Source: Tepidibacter mesophilus
Lineage (GTDB): Bacteria; Bacillota; Clostridia; Peptostreptococcales; Peptostreptococcaceae
Assembly (NCBI RefSeq): GCF_002724055.1
Contig: NZ_BDQY01000018.1
Span: 1-64,000 of the forward strand
Reading direction: 5' to 3'
DNA length: 64,000 nt
Shown here: piece by piece, positions 51,105-58,890 of the stretch
Numbering within the stretch: the first letter of the stretch is position 1
Layout: each line of letters starts with the position of its first letter
Notes under the pieces: model-generated
The model's input: only the letters and a program-made list of their open reading frames with translations
Database searches by the model: none
What the model was told of the DNA's origin: nothing
Program-made: the position numbers and the translations under genes

Positions 51105-52849
51105 CCTTTTGGAGATTTATGAATTTTACAATATTCCACTAAAGAGTTCGCCGCCTTCATTCCACTATTTAAAGCTCCTTGTTGCCATGCATGTGTAGCA
51201 GATGTATGTTCACCCGCAAAAAATACTCTATTATTATATTCAGGTTTTACCATAGCATATGAAAAAATTCTTTTCTGTTCTGGAAAAAAGTAAGCAAAAG
51301 CACCATAAAAATTTTCTTCTTCATACCATTGTATAGTTTTATAATCTTTTACTACTGAATCAAGATAACATTTTTCAAGTCCATGAACAGCTTCTACTTG
51401 TTCTTTTACTTCTTTAAAGTGCAGTCTTTCACTTAAATTTCCTAACCTTACTGCATCCTGAGAAAAATTATATGACGCTAAAAGAACTCCCGGATCATCA
51501 GGTGAGCAATTTCTTCTAATGCTCCAATTATCAAAAGTAGATTCACCAAAACAAGATTTTCTATTATCATCTGGGATACACTTTGCATGATCAGAAGGAT
51601 ACCAAATACTAGTAATAGGCAAATCAGTATATGAACCTCCTCCTATAATTCCTTGTTCTTCCCAAAAACGCTTATTACAAAGAAAAAATGTTTTTTGAGA
51701 ATTTGTATAGTTAACTTCTTTTATAGATTGCATCTTCATAGGACTGAACAACGGATTAATATTAACATTTCTAAGACTTGAAAATGGTATAGTACAGATA
51801 ACATAATCAAATGTTTCTTGTAAATATTCTTTTGAATTCTTATTTTTATAGTTTAATACAACTTTATTTCCAGTTTCCAATCTACTAATTGTTGTAACTA
51901 AATTTCCAGCTTTCCACGTAACCTTGCCCAAATCATTATTTGAAATTTTTTCATATTCATTCGGTTTTTTAGATATTAAAGATTTATAAAAAGCAAGAGG
52001 CAGATTTACCATGCCACCTTTAATTTCATATAAAAATGAAAAATTTACCGGATATTCTTCTTGTAATATTTCAGAGTAACTGTTGTAATAAAAAGAACCT
52101 ATAAAAGGAGAAATACTCCCTATAAGATTTAAAGCCCCCTGGCTTAATTTCATTAATTCAAGAACTTGGCGAGTATTGTAATATGTCCAGTAATTAATGG
52201 GCGGACTATATTTCATCTTAACTTCTAAAATTTCTTTCCTTAAACTTGGATTAATGCTAGCTAAAGGAGTACCTACTCCATATTGTATAAGTTCTTGCCA
52301 CGGAGTTCTCCTTTCCCATGGGTTTAACTTAAATTGAGGATAAATTTTTTCCATTGCATTTTTTCCACCAGGATCATTTCTAACTCTTATATCTCTTACA
52401 TATAAAAAAGCATTTTTATTAGTTTGAACAAATGGTCTGGTATTTAAGTTGAAAAGATTTATGTAATGCCATGTAGTTTCATGGCTTACTGGAATACGCA
52501 TAGCTCCAAGTTCTCCATAAAGTTTTTTGTCTTTATCAAAATAATAAGTATAAACTCTTCCTCCTACACGATCTTCTGAAGCTTCAAATATAGTAGTATC
52601 AAATCCAAGCTTTCTAAGTTCAAATGCTGATGATAAACCAGCTAACCCTCCACCTATTATACCTACTTTAACTCCTTTAAAGCTTCCTGGTGATGCTATA
52701 CTCGTAATATCAGATGGTGGACTTAACAATTTTACAACATTATTAAAATCCTCTAAACGATTAACATTTTTCAATCCATATTTAGTCAATTCATATCTTT
52801 GTACATTTGTAGGATTATCAGGCTGTGTAGGTATAGAATTTATTTTCAT
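51095..52849 (-). CDS. flavin amine oxidase / L-amino-acid oxidase-like protein
   Basis: A 584-residue flavoprotein. The FAD-binding motif is GVKVGIIGGGLAGLSSAFELRKLGF with the following EASEDRVGGRVYTY. The substrate domain includes LGAMRIPVSHETTWHYINLF with the Arg typical of L-amino-acid oxidases. The C-terminal FAD contact is RVFFAGEHTSATHAWQQGALNSGMKAANSLV. It resembles bacterial and snake-venom L-amino-acid oxidases more than monoamine oxidases. Such O2-using enzymes are unexpected in a strict anaerobe; it may work in spores or in the mother cell, or as a dehydrogenase. No signal peptide is seen. AGGAGTTG lies before the ATG. Confidence 0.85.
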   Translation of the reverse strand: MKINSIPTQPDNPTNVQRYELTKYGLKNVNRLEDFNNVVKLLSPPSDITSIASPGSFKGVKVGIIGGGLAGLSSAFELRKLGFDTTIFEASEDRVGGRVYTYYFDKDKKLYGELGAMRIPVSHETTWHYINLFNLNTRPFVQTNKNAFLYVRDIRVRNDPGGKNAMEKIYPQFKLNPWERRTPWQELIQYGVGTPLASINPSLRKEILEVKMKYSPPINYWTYYNTRQVLELMKLSQGALNLIGSISPFIGSFYYNSYSEILQEEYPVNFSFLYEIKGGMVNLPLAFYKSLISKKPNEYEKISNNDLGKVTWKAGNLVTTISRLETGNKVVLNYKNKNSKEYLQETFDYVICTIPFSSLRNVNINPLFSPMKMQSIKEVNYTNSQKTFFLCNKRFWEEQGIIGGGSYTDLPITSIWYPSDHAKCIPDDNRKSCFGESTFDNWSIRRNCSPDDPGVLLASYNFSQDAVRLGNLSERLHFKEVKEQVEAVHGLEKCYLDSVVKDYKTIQWYEEENFYGAFAYFFPEQKRIFSYAMVKPEYNNRVFFAGEHTSATHAWQQGALNSGMKAANSLVEYCKIHKSPKGSA

Positions 52850-52935
52850 AATAATTTCAACTCCTTAAAAACTACATTAATATAATTAAGTATATTAATC
52901 TAATTCTAATAAAATGAGTAAAATTATTATACATT

Positions 52936-52966
52936 GTAAAAGAGAGAGCAAATGCTCTCTCTTTGG
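52936..52966 (-). terminator. terminator of the CBS gene
   Basis: AAAGAGAGAGCA, loop AA, TGCTCTCTCTTT: a perfect 12-bp stem followed by a short T-run. Confidence 0.8.
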
Positions 52967-52979
52967 TTTCTACAGTTTT

Positions 52980-53408
52980 TTATTTCATTCCATGATCTGG
53001 TTTTGAAATCGAACTTAAAGCATCACCAGCTTCATTGACATGTATATTTACATTTGCTAAATCTCCTAATGAAAGAATTCCAACAATCTTATTATTTTCA
53101 ACTATTGGTAATCTTCTTATCTGATTTTGAGCCATCAATGAAGCTGCTTCATGAGCATCTGTATCAGGAGTTGCACTTATAATATTTTGACTCATTATAT
53201 TTCCTACATTTTGATTAGCCCCATTATTTTCAGAAACACTTCTTAAAACTATATCTCTGTCTGTTATCACTCCAACAGGACTCTGACTTTCATCGCAAAC
53301 AGGAACTATACCAACATTTAGAGATTTCATAATATTTGCTGCTTCTGATATATTGGAATTTAATCTTACATATGATACGTCTTTTGTCATTATATCTCTT
53401 ACTTTCAA
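52980..53408 (-). CDS. CBS-domain-pair protein
   Basis: A 142-residue protein that is a single Bateman module: CBS1 MKVRDIMTKDVSYVRLNSNISEAANIM...VGIVPV...GVITDRDIVLR and CBS2 IMSQNIISATPDTDAHEAASLMAQNQIRRLPIVENNKIVGILSLGDLA. Such modules bind adenine nucleotides. There is no attached enzyme or channel. Stand-alone CBS proteins of this type are common in spore formers and sometimes spore-associated. AGGAGGT precedes the ATG. It lies between the amine oxidase and YetF genes, all on the minus strand. Confidence 0.9.
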   Translation of the reverse strand: MKVRDIMTKDVSYVRLNSNISEAANIMKSLNVGIVPVCDESQSPVGVITDRDIVLRSVSENNGANQNVGNIMSQNIISATPDTDAHEAASLMAQNQIRRLPIVENNKIVGILSLGDLANVNIHVNEAGDALSSISKPDHGMK

Positions 53409-53506
53409 AATTAAAACCTCCTCTTTTTTTGATCATTATTAGTTTTCCTTTTTTTAAGAAGTTTTATTTATAAATTTTAAAAAATAATTTTTTTACCAGA
53501 GATTTT

Positions 53507-54199
53507 TTACTTTTCTTTCTTTTTTACTATATGAAGTCCTTCATCTTGCTTCCATTCAGCATAAAGAATTTCTTTTATTTTACTTACTCTGCTCGTATGA
53601 AGCTGTTTATTAAGCCATTTTTCATCAAATCCACAAGTTTTAACGTTATCCCATAAAATTTCTCCATCTAATATAAGCGTAACTGGTAAATATGCAGGTT
53701 TTTCTGATAAATTTAAATCTTCATTTGTAGGATTATTATATTTTGATTTTTTTAAAACACTAATAGCACCATTAGTTTCTAATATAGCGTATTGAATTTC
53801 ACGAATAGAAAATATATCCTTCGCTCTTAATAAACTTTGTAATTCATTTATATCTAGTTTTTCCTTTTTTAATTCTTTAAAATCAATTTGTCCATTTCTA
53901 ATTATAATAGAAGGTTTACCTTCAAAAAATTCTCTTGACCCTTTAAATTTTTGTGTTATTAATTCAATTATATATAATAATAAAGCCCATAAGAAAACTG
54001 CATATAAAATGTAGAATATATTAATATCTTCATCATAAATAGCGTTACCTACTAGTTCTCCTAATACTAATGCAGATATGAATTCAAAAGGAGTAATTTG
54101 ACTTATTTGAGTTTTTCCTAAAACTTTAGTAATCATAAGCAATACAAAAAAACCAATAATTAATTCAATAGTTAAATTTGATATATTTGATATATTCAA
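53507..54199 (-). CDS. YetF/DUF421 family membrane protein
   Basis: A 230-residue protein with three N-terminal helices (LIIGFFVLLMITKVLGKTQISQITPFEFISALVLGELVGNAI) and a soluble C-terminal domain with KPSIIIRNGQIDFKELKKEKLDINELQSLLRAKDIFSI and AILETNGAISVLKKS. This is the DUF421 family including YetF, YdfS and YkjA. Divergent from the DUF1657-spoVA operon, whose second gene encodes a related YetF protein. Members influence spore germination in Bacillus. GAGGTGA precedes the ATG. Confidence 0.88.
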   Translation of the reverse strand: MNISNISNLTIELIIGFFVLLMITKVLGKTQISQITPFEFISALVLGELVGNAIYDEDINIFYILYAVFLWALLLYIIELITQKFKGSREFFEGKPSIIIRNGQIDFKELKKEKLDINELQSLLRAKDIFSIREIQYAILETNGAISVLKKSKYNNPTNEDLNLSEKPAYLPVTLILDGEILWDNVKTCGFDEKWLNKQLHTSRVSKIKEILYAEWKQDEGLHIVKKKEK

Positions 54200-54381
54200 T
54201 CATTTCACCTCAATTCTATTTTGTATTATATACTTATAAAAATTAATGTATGCATTTTTTCGAAAGTGTTATGTTATATGGAAATCATTTCAAAATATTA
54301 AAAACTTGTATTGTGAATGAATAATTAATAATTGCAAAAAATAGATATAAAGTAAATTATACACTAGAAAGGATGATAATA

Positions 54382-54588
54382 ATGTCTGTTGGTGCTAAAG
54401 TAAAGCAAACTTTAGCTAGTTTAAAAGGTACTCAAAGTACTTTAAGGCTATATTCAATACAATCTCAAGATAAAGAAATAAAAGAAACATATAAAGAAGC
54501 TTTAAATATAACTAATGATATAATTAATGATTTAGAAGAGAGGATAAAAATTTTAGAATTTGAAGAACCACAATATAAAGGTTATTAA
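54382..54588 (+). CDS. DUF1657 small protein, first gene of the spoVA operon
   Basis: A 68-residue helical protein (VGAKVKQTLASLKGTQSTLRLYSIQSQDKEIKETYKEA...), the DUF1657 type that recurs in Bacillus and Clostridium spoVA operons. The ATG at 54382-54384 lies nine bases after AAAGG; an ATG nine bases earlier touches that site. 11 bp before the YetF-DUF1657 gene. Expected to be made in the forespore; function unknown. Confidence 0.85.
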   Translation: MSVGAKVKQTLASLKGTQSTLRLYSIQSQDKEIKETYKEALNITNDIINDLEERIKILEFEEPQYKGY

Positions 54589-54599
54589 GTGAGGTAGAT

Positions 54600-55460
54600 A
54601 TGAAAACGTGGATTGAAATATTAGTAAGATCAATAGGTTTATTTTTGTTAACTCTACTATTTATTCGAATCATGGGAAAAAGACAATTAGCTAAAATGAC
54701 ACCGTTTAATTTTATTAGTTATACTATCATTTCGATTTTAGTTGCTTTAATTTCAACAAATATAATTAAAAATTTAGCATTTGGGTTTATTTCTTTAGGA
54801 GTCTGGATTTTATTTACTATAGGTCTAGACTATTTATGTTTAGCAAGTAAATTAATTCATGATTGGGTATACGGAAAAGAAACTATTTTAATAAAAAATG
54901 GGAAAGTTATGGAAGAAAACTTAAGTCAAGTAAGATTTACAGGAGAGGAATTATTAAGAGAATTACGATCTAAAAATGTGTTTAATTTGATGGACGTTGA
55001 ATTTGCTCTAATGGAATCAACAGGTGAAATTAATCTTCTATTAAAATCGGACAAAACACCTATTACATCACATGACTTAGGAAAGCAAGTATCACCACAA
55101 TCCGAATCTCAAACAGTAATATTAGATGGAAACATAATTGATGAGGCTCTAACTAATAGAGAATTGAATCGAGGATGGTTAAATACACAGCTAGAAAGTC
55201 TAGGCGTATCTTTAGATAATATTTTTATTGGTCAGGTAGATTCTTCTGGAGATTTATATGTAGATCTTTTTGAAGATTCTATACAGATTCCTAAACCTCA
55301 AGTTAAAGAGCTAATTTATGCTAATCTTGAAAAAGCTCAAGCTGATCTTCTTAGTTTTGCATTAGAAACAGAAAATCAAAAAGCAAAAGATATGTATTCA
55401 AATGATGCACAAAAACTTCAAAATATTGTAAAAAAACTAGAACCTTATTTATTACATTAG
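54600..55460 (+). CDS. YetF/DUF421 protein with DUF1657-like C-terminal extension
   Basis: A 286-residue protein. Residues 1-~85 hold three membrane helices (RSIGLFLLTLLFIRIMGKRQLAKMTPFNFISYTIISILVAL). DUF421 follows (ETILIKNGKVMEENLSQVRFTGEELLRELRSKNVFNLMDVEFALMESTGEINLLLKS). The last ~55 residues (KELIYANLEKAQADLLSFALETENQKAKDMY) look like DUF1657. This fusion is the second gene of spoVA2mob-type operons. 14 bp before spoVAC. GAGGTAG precedes the ATG. Confidence 0.88.
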   Translation: MKTWIEILVRSIGLFLLTLLFIRIMGKRQLAKMTPFNFISYTIISILVALISTNIIKNLAFGFISLGVWILFTIGLDYLCLASKLIHDWVYGKETILIKNGKVMEENLSQVRFTGEELLRELRSKNVFNLMDVEFALMESTGEINLLLKSDKTPITSHDLGKQVSPQSESQTVILDGNIIDEALTNRELNRGWLNTQLESLGVSLDNIFIGQVDSSGDLYVDLFEDSIQIPKPQVKELIYANLEKAQADLLSFALETENQKAKDMYSNDAQKLQNIVKKLEPYLLH

Positions 55461-55474
55461 AAGGTGATGATTAA

Positions 55475-55954
55475 ATGTCTAATAAAAAAAAGAAAAAACT
55501 AACTCCTATTCAACAAGAATATCAAGATTTTGCAAAGTCTAGGGAGCCAAAGAGAAAAGTTCTTCGCAATTGTTTTAGAGCATTTATTTCTGGTGGATTT
55601 ATTTGTACTATAGGGCAAGGGCTTCAATGGGTGTTTATTAACCACTTCAATTTCACAGAAAAAACAGCAGGAGATCCAGCCACAGCAGTTTTAATTATTA
55701 TTGCAATTTTGCTTACTGGATTCGGTGTGTATGATCATATTGCTCAATGGGCTGGAGGTGGCACTATAATTCCTATTACAGGGTTTGCTAATACTATGGC
55801 TTCAGCTGCTATTGAGCATCGTAGTGAAGGATATGTTCTTGGAGTAGGCGGAAATATGTTTAAAATATCAGGTTCAGTAATTGTTTATGGTGTTTTTTCA
55901 GCATTTGTGGTTGCTCTTATTAAAATTACAATTCAATGGTTAGGTGGGATGTAA
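55475..55954 (+). CDS. spoVAC: stage V sporulation protein AC
   Basis: A 159-residue membrane protein: basic N-terminus, then four hydrophobic segments with RNCFRAFISGGFICTIGQGLQ, GFGVYDHIAQWAGGGTIIPITGFANTMASAAIEH and GVGGNMFKISGSVIVYGVFSAFVV. SpoVAC forms the mechanosensitive channel for dipicolinate-Ca uptake into spores and release during germination. Its stop is directly followed by the spoVAD start. Confidence 0.95.
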   Translation: MSNKKKKKLTPIQQEYQDFAKSREPKRKVLRNCFRAFISGGFICTIGQGLQWVFINHFNFTEKTAGDPATAVLIIIAILLTGFGVYDHIAQWAGGGTIIPITGFANTMASAAIEHRSEGYVLGVGGNMFKISGSVIVYGVFSAFVVALIKITIQWLGGM

Positions 55955-56959
55955 ATGTTAAAAGGACATCAATCGTGGGTATTTGATTCAAAACCTGTTA
56001 TAATTTCTTCTTCTGCTGTTGGAGGTCCTTTTGAAGCACAGGGGAATTTAGCTGATGATTTTGATATTCTCCATGATAATATATGGCTAGGACAAGATAG
56101 CTATGAAAAAGCAGAAAAAAAACTATTAGAACAATCTTGTGAAAAAACAATTCAAAAAGCTGGACTTAAGAAAGAAGATATTCAATTTTTCCTAAGTGGA
56201 GATTTGATGAATCAGATTATTTCAAGTTCTTTCGCTGCACGTACTCTTGGAGCACCCTTTTTAGGTATATTCGGAGCTTGTTCTAGTGCTATGCAAGGAT
56301 TAGCTTTGGGTAGCTTGCTGATTGATAGTAAGGCTGCAAACTATGTTTTAGCGGGTGCATCTAGTCACAATGCATCAGCTGAAAAACAATTTAGATACCC
56401 AACAGAGTATGGTTCTCAAAAACCTCCAACTGCTCAATGGACTGTAACTGGTGCTGGAACAGGTTTGTTATCAAATAAAGGTGAAGGACCACGTGTTACA
56501 TCAGCTACGATTGGGAAAGTAATAGATATGGGTCTTTCTGATCCATTTAATATGGGGGCTGCCATGGCTCCTGCAGCAGTTGATACAATTCAGGCTCATT
56601 TCAGGGATTTAAATATTGACCCATCATATTATGATATTATTGCTACTGGAGATCTTGGAAAAATAGGGCATACAATTGCAGGAGATTTATTGATTAAACA
56701 TGGATTAAAAATCCCGTCTAATATATTTACAGATTGTGGAATAATGATATATAAAAAAGATCAACCCGTTATGGCAGGAGGTAGTGGATGTGGGTGTTCT
56801 GCTACTGTAACTTATGGACATTTCCTTAACCGTATGAAAAAGGGAGAATTAAAAAGAATATTAATCATAGCAACTGGAGCTTTATTATCTCCTATTTCAT
56901 ATCAGCAAAAGGAAAGTATACCCTGTATAGCTCATGCAGTATCGATAGAAATGGCTTAA
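55955..56959 (+). CDS. spoVAD: stage V sporulation protein AD
   Basis: A 334-residue thiolase-fold protein: GHQSWVFDSKPVIISSSAVGG, FLGIFGACSSAMQGLALGSLLID (with the conserved Cys), GSQKPPTAQWTVTGAGTG, and DYYDIIATGDLGKIG-like YYDIIATGDLGKIGHTIA. SpoVAD is a peripheral protein that binds dipicolinic acid for the SpoVA channel. ATG abuts the spoVAC stop; AGGTGG precedes it. Confidence 0.95.
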   Translation: MLKGHQSWVFDSKPVIISSSAVGGPFEAQGNLADDFDILHDNIWLGQDSYEKAEKKLLEQSCEKTIQKAGLKKEDIQFFLSGDLMNQIISSSFAARTLGAPFLGIFGACSSAMQGLALGSLLIDSKAANYVLAGASSHNASAEKQFRYPTEYGSQKPPTAQWTVTGAGTGLLSNKGEGPRVTSATIGKVIDMGLSDPFNMGAAMAPAAVDTIQAHFRDLNIDPSYYDIIATGDLGKIGHTIAGDLLIKHGLKIPSNIFTDCGIMIYKKDQPVMAGGSGCGCSATVTYGHFLNRMKKGELKRILIIATGALLSPISYQQKESIPCIAHAVSIEMA

Positions 56960-56974
56960 AAGGAGGTCTAAATA

Positions 56975-57328
56975 TTGGAAAAATTTATTTGGGCATTTTT
57001 AATAGGTGGGGCAATATGTGTTATTGGACAAATTATGATTGATGTATTTAAACTTACTCCTGCTCATACAACAAGTACATTAGTTGTAATAGGAGCAATT
57101 CTTGGAGGCTTTGGATGGTATGAGCCTCTAATAAAATTTGCAGGCGCAGGAGCTTCTGTTCCAATAACTAGTTTTGGAAATGCCTTAGTTAAAGGAGCTT
57201 TAGCAGAAGCAAAAAGAACTGGTATAATTGGTGTTCTCACAGGAATTTTTGAAGTTACCAGTGCAGGGATTTCCTGTGCCATAATTTTTGGATTTATGGC
57301 ATCGTTAGTATTTAAGCCTAAAGGTTAA
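56975..57328 (+). CDS. spoVAE: stage V sporulation protein AE (SpoVAEb)
   Basis: A 117-residue membrane protein with FIWAFLIGGAICVIGQIMID, GFGWYEPLIKFAGAGASVPITSFGNALVKGALAEAKRTG and a final helix IFGFMASLVF. It starts with TTG (56975-56977) behind a perfect AAAGGAGGT. It completes the SpoVAC-AD-AE core of the dipicolinate transport complex. Confidence 0.93.
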   Translation: MEKFIWAFLIGGAICVIGQIMIDVFKLTPAHTTSTLVVIGAILGGFGWYEPLIKFAGAGASVPITSFGNALVKGALAEAKRTGIIGVLTGIFEVTSAGISCAIIFGFMASLVFKPKG

Positions 57329-57427
57329 TGGATAAACATTCTATAATTAACTTTTTATTAATGATATATATTTGTTTTAAAAGTTAATACTATTTTTAAT
57401 GAGTTAATAACAAAGGAGGGTTTTTTA

Positions 57428-57637
57428 ATGAGTACAATAAATAAATTAGAGCAAGCATTAGCAGGTGCTAAAGGTTTAGCATCCCAATTCAAGACTTTTT
57501 CATTAGATACGGATGATCAAAATGCAAAACAAATGTTTAATCAACTATCACAAAATGCTGAAGATATGGCACAACAGCTTCAAGGTAGAGTTGAATATGT
57601 AAAAAATGAAGAACCTCAATACAGACAACAACAATAA
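57428..57637 (+). CDS. DUF1657 small protein, last gene of the spoVA operon
   Basis: A 69-residue helical protein, start STINKLEQALAGAKGLASQFKTF and end EEPQYRQQQ; the ending EEPQY is shared with the first DUF1657 gene (54382-54588). AAAGGAGGG precedes the ATG. It is 99 bp downstream of spoVAE and followed by a terminator; it may be cotranscribed or have its own forespore promoter. Confidence 0.85.
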   Translation: MSTINKLEQALAGAKGLASQFKTFSLDTDDQNAKQMFNQLSQNAEDMAQQLQGRVEYVKNEEPQYRQQQ

Positions 57638-57640
57638 AAC

Positions 57641-57677
57641 AAAAAGTCACATTTCTAATTTAAGAAATGTGATTTTT
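57641..57677. terminator. bidirectional terminator closing the spoVA operon
   Basis: TCACATTTCT, loop, AGAAATGTGA (57647-57656 and 57663-57672), with A and T runs for both strands. Confidence 0.85.
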
Positions 57678-57691
57678 ATTTTATAAGTTTT

Positions 57692-58360
57692 TTATCTTAG
57701 ATATATAAAAATACCAAAGAAATGTATAACGCTACCAGCTAAGACAAACATATGCCATATAGCATGATTATATGGTATCTTTTTTATAGCATAAAATATA
57801 GTACCAACTGTATACATCATTCCTCCAGCTAAAAGCCATATAAAAAATTGAACTGGAACCACTTTAATCATAGGTTTTATAGCAATAACTAATAACCATC
57901 CCATAAAAATATATAAAGATAGTGAAAGCACCTTATATTTTTCAAAATTATTAAATGTTAGAACTTTAAATGTAATTCCCAGCAACGCAATTATCCAAAT
58001 AGCGCTCAAAAGACCTATTCTCCAGTACCCTGTCATAGATAATAAAATTACAGGTGTACATGTTCCAGCTATACATAAATATATAGAGGAATGATCAAAT
58101 AATCTAAATATTTTCTTTAATTTTTCTTGTTGAAAACTATGGTACAATGTTGATGCTATATATAAAGAAATTGACCCAAAACCATATATACTAAAAGCAA
58201 CAATCGATATAGTATTCTTTTCTGAAATTGAGTAAACTAAAAGAATTGTTAATGTAACAATACTAAATAAAGCTCCAATACCATGAGTCACACTATTTGC
58301 GATTTCTTCTTTTATTGTGTATTTAGGTTTTGCTTTGAGACTGTAATCTATAGGTTTCAT
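57692..58360 (-). CDS. hemolysin III family (TrhA/PAQR-like) membrane protein
   Basis: A 222-residue protein with seven helices. Family motifs are EEIANSVTHGIGALFSIV, YIASTLYHSFQQEKLKKIFRLFDHSSIYLCIAGTCTPV and a C-terminal YNHAIWHMFVLAGSVIHFFGI, giving the conserved Ser, Asp and three His of the PAQR metal site. In bacteria the family (YqfA/TrhA) affects membrane energetics and lipid homeostasis rather than hemolysis. GGAGG precedes the ATG. Convergent with the spoVA operon. Confidence 0.9.
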   Translation of the reverse strand: MKPIDYSLKAKPKYTIKEEIANSVTHGIGALFSIVTLTILLVYSISEKNTISIVAFSIYGFGSISLYIASTLYHSFQQEKLKKIFRLFDHSSIYLCIAGTCTPVILLSMTGYWRIGLLSAIWIIALLGITFKVLTFNNFEKYKVLSLSLYIFMGWLLVIAIKPMIKVVPVQFFIWLLAGGMMYTVGTIFYAIKKIPYNHAIWHMFVLAGSVIHFFGIFIYLR

Positions 58361-58765
58361 CTAATACCTCCTTATATGTATTATTTTATCTATAAATATA
58401 TTATATCAAATATATTTAATTATATTATTAAATATTAAAAATAAGCATATTATGCTTATTACTATTCTAATACAAAAAAAGAACAACTTATTTCTTCTTC
58501 TCTTTTATTACTATAAACTAGCTCAATCATATTTTATACTTAGAAATACTTACATAATTTTGAGTTACCTTATCTATATGTACAAAAGCACTACTTTTTG
58601 TCATAATCCAACTTAATTTCTCGTGTATATAATTTATACATGCTAACATTTAAAAGTTTTAATTTGCATTATCAATATCAGTGTAATTTTTTCACATATA
58701 TCCAGTAATTAGTGTACAAACTTTATCATTTTATTTTTCTTTCAATATTTAACAACTTAATTCTT
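58361..58765. other. AT-rich intergenic region with one small hairpin
   Basis: Contains AATAAGCAT-ATT-ATGCTTATT at 58440-58460, without a T-run, and otherwise no recognisable gene, repeat or RNA. It includes the upstream region of the hemolysin-III gene. Confidence 0.4.
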
Positions 58766-58767
58766 AC

Positions 58768-58806
58768 TAAAAAAACAGCTAAGGCTTTAAAGCTTTAGCT
58801 GTTCTA
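58768..58806 (-). terminator. terminator of the APC permease gene
   Basis: AACAGCTAA-GGCTTT paired with AAAGC-TTAGCTGTT, followed by a T-run on the minus strand. Confidence 0.85.
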
Positions 58807-58827
58807 AATTTGTTATATTCTGATTAT

Positions 58828-58890
58828 TTTATCCAAAAGTTACAGGTTCAGTTGAGATAAAAATTCCATCTGAATTAAGTTTTGCGTTAT
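58828..58890 (+). repeat. short copy of the structured element found in the xpt leader
   Basis: On the plus strand it begins TTTATCCAAAAG and ends AAGTTTTGCGTTAT, matching both ends of the minus-strand element at 23867-23997 (TTTATCCGAAAG and AAGTTTCGCTTTAT). The 3' ~40 bases agree at about 36 of 43 positions, including the stem TTCAG/CTGAA. The middle hairpins are absent. Its end overlaps the permease stop codon. Confidence 0.6.
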
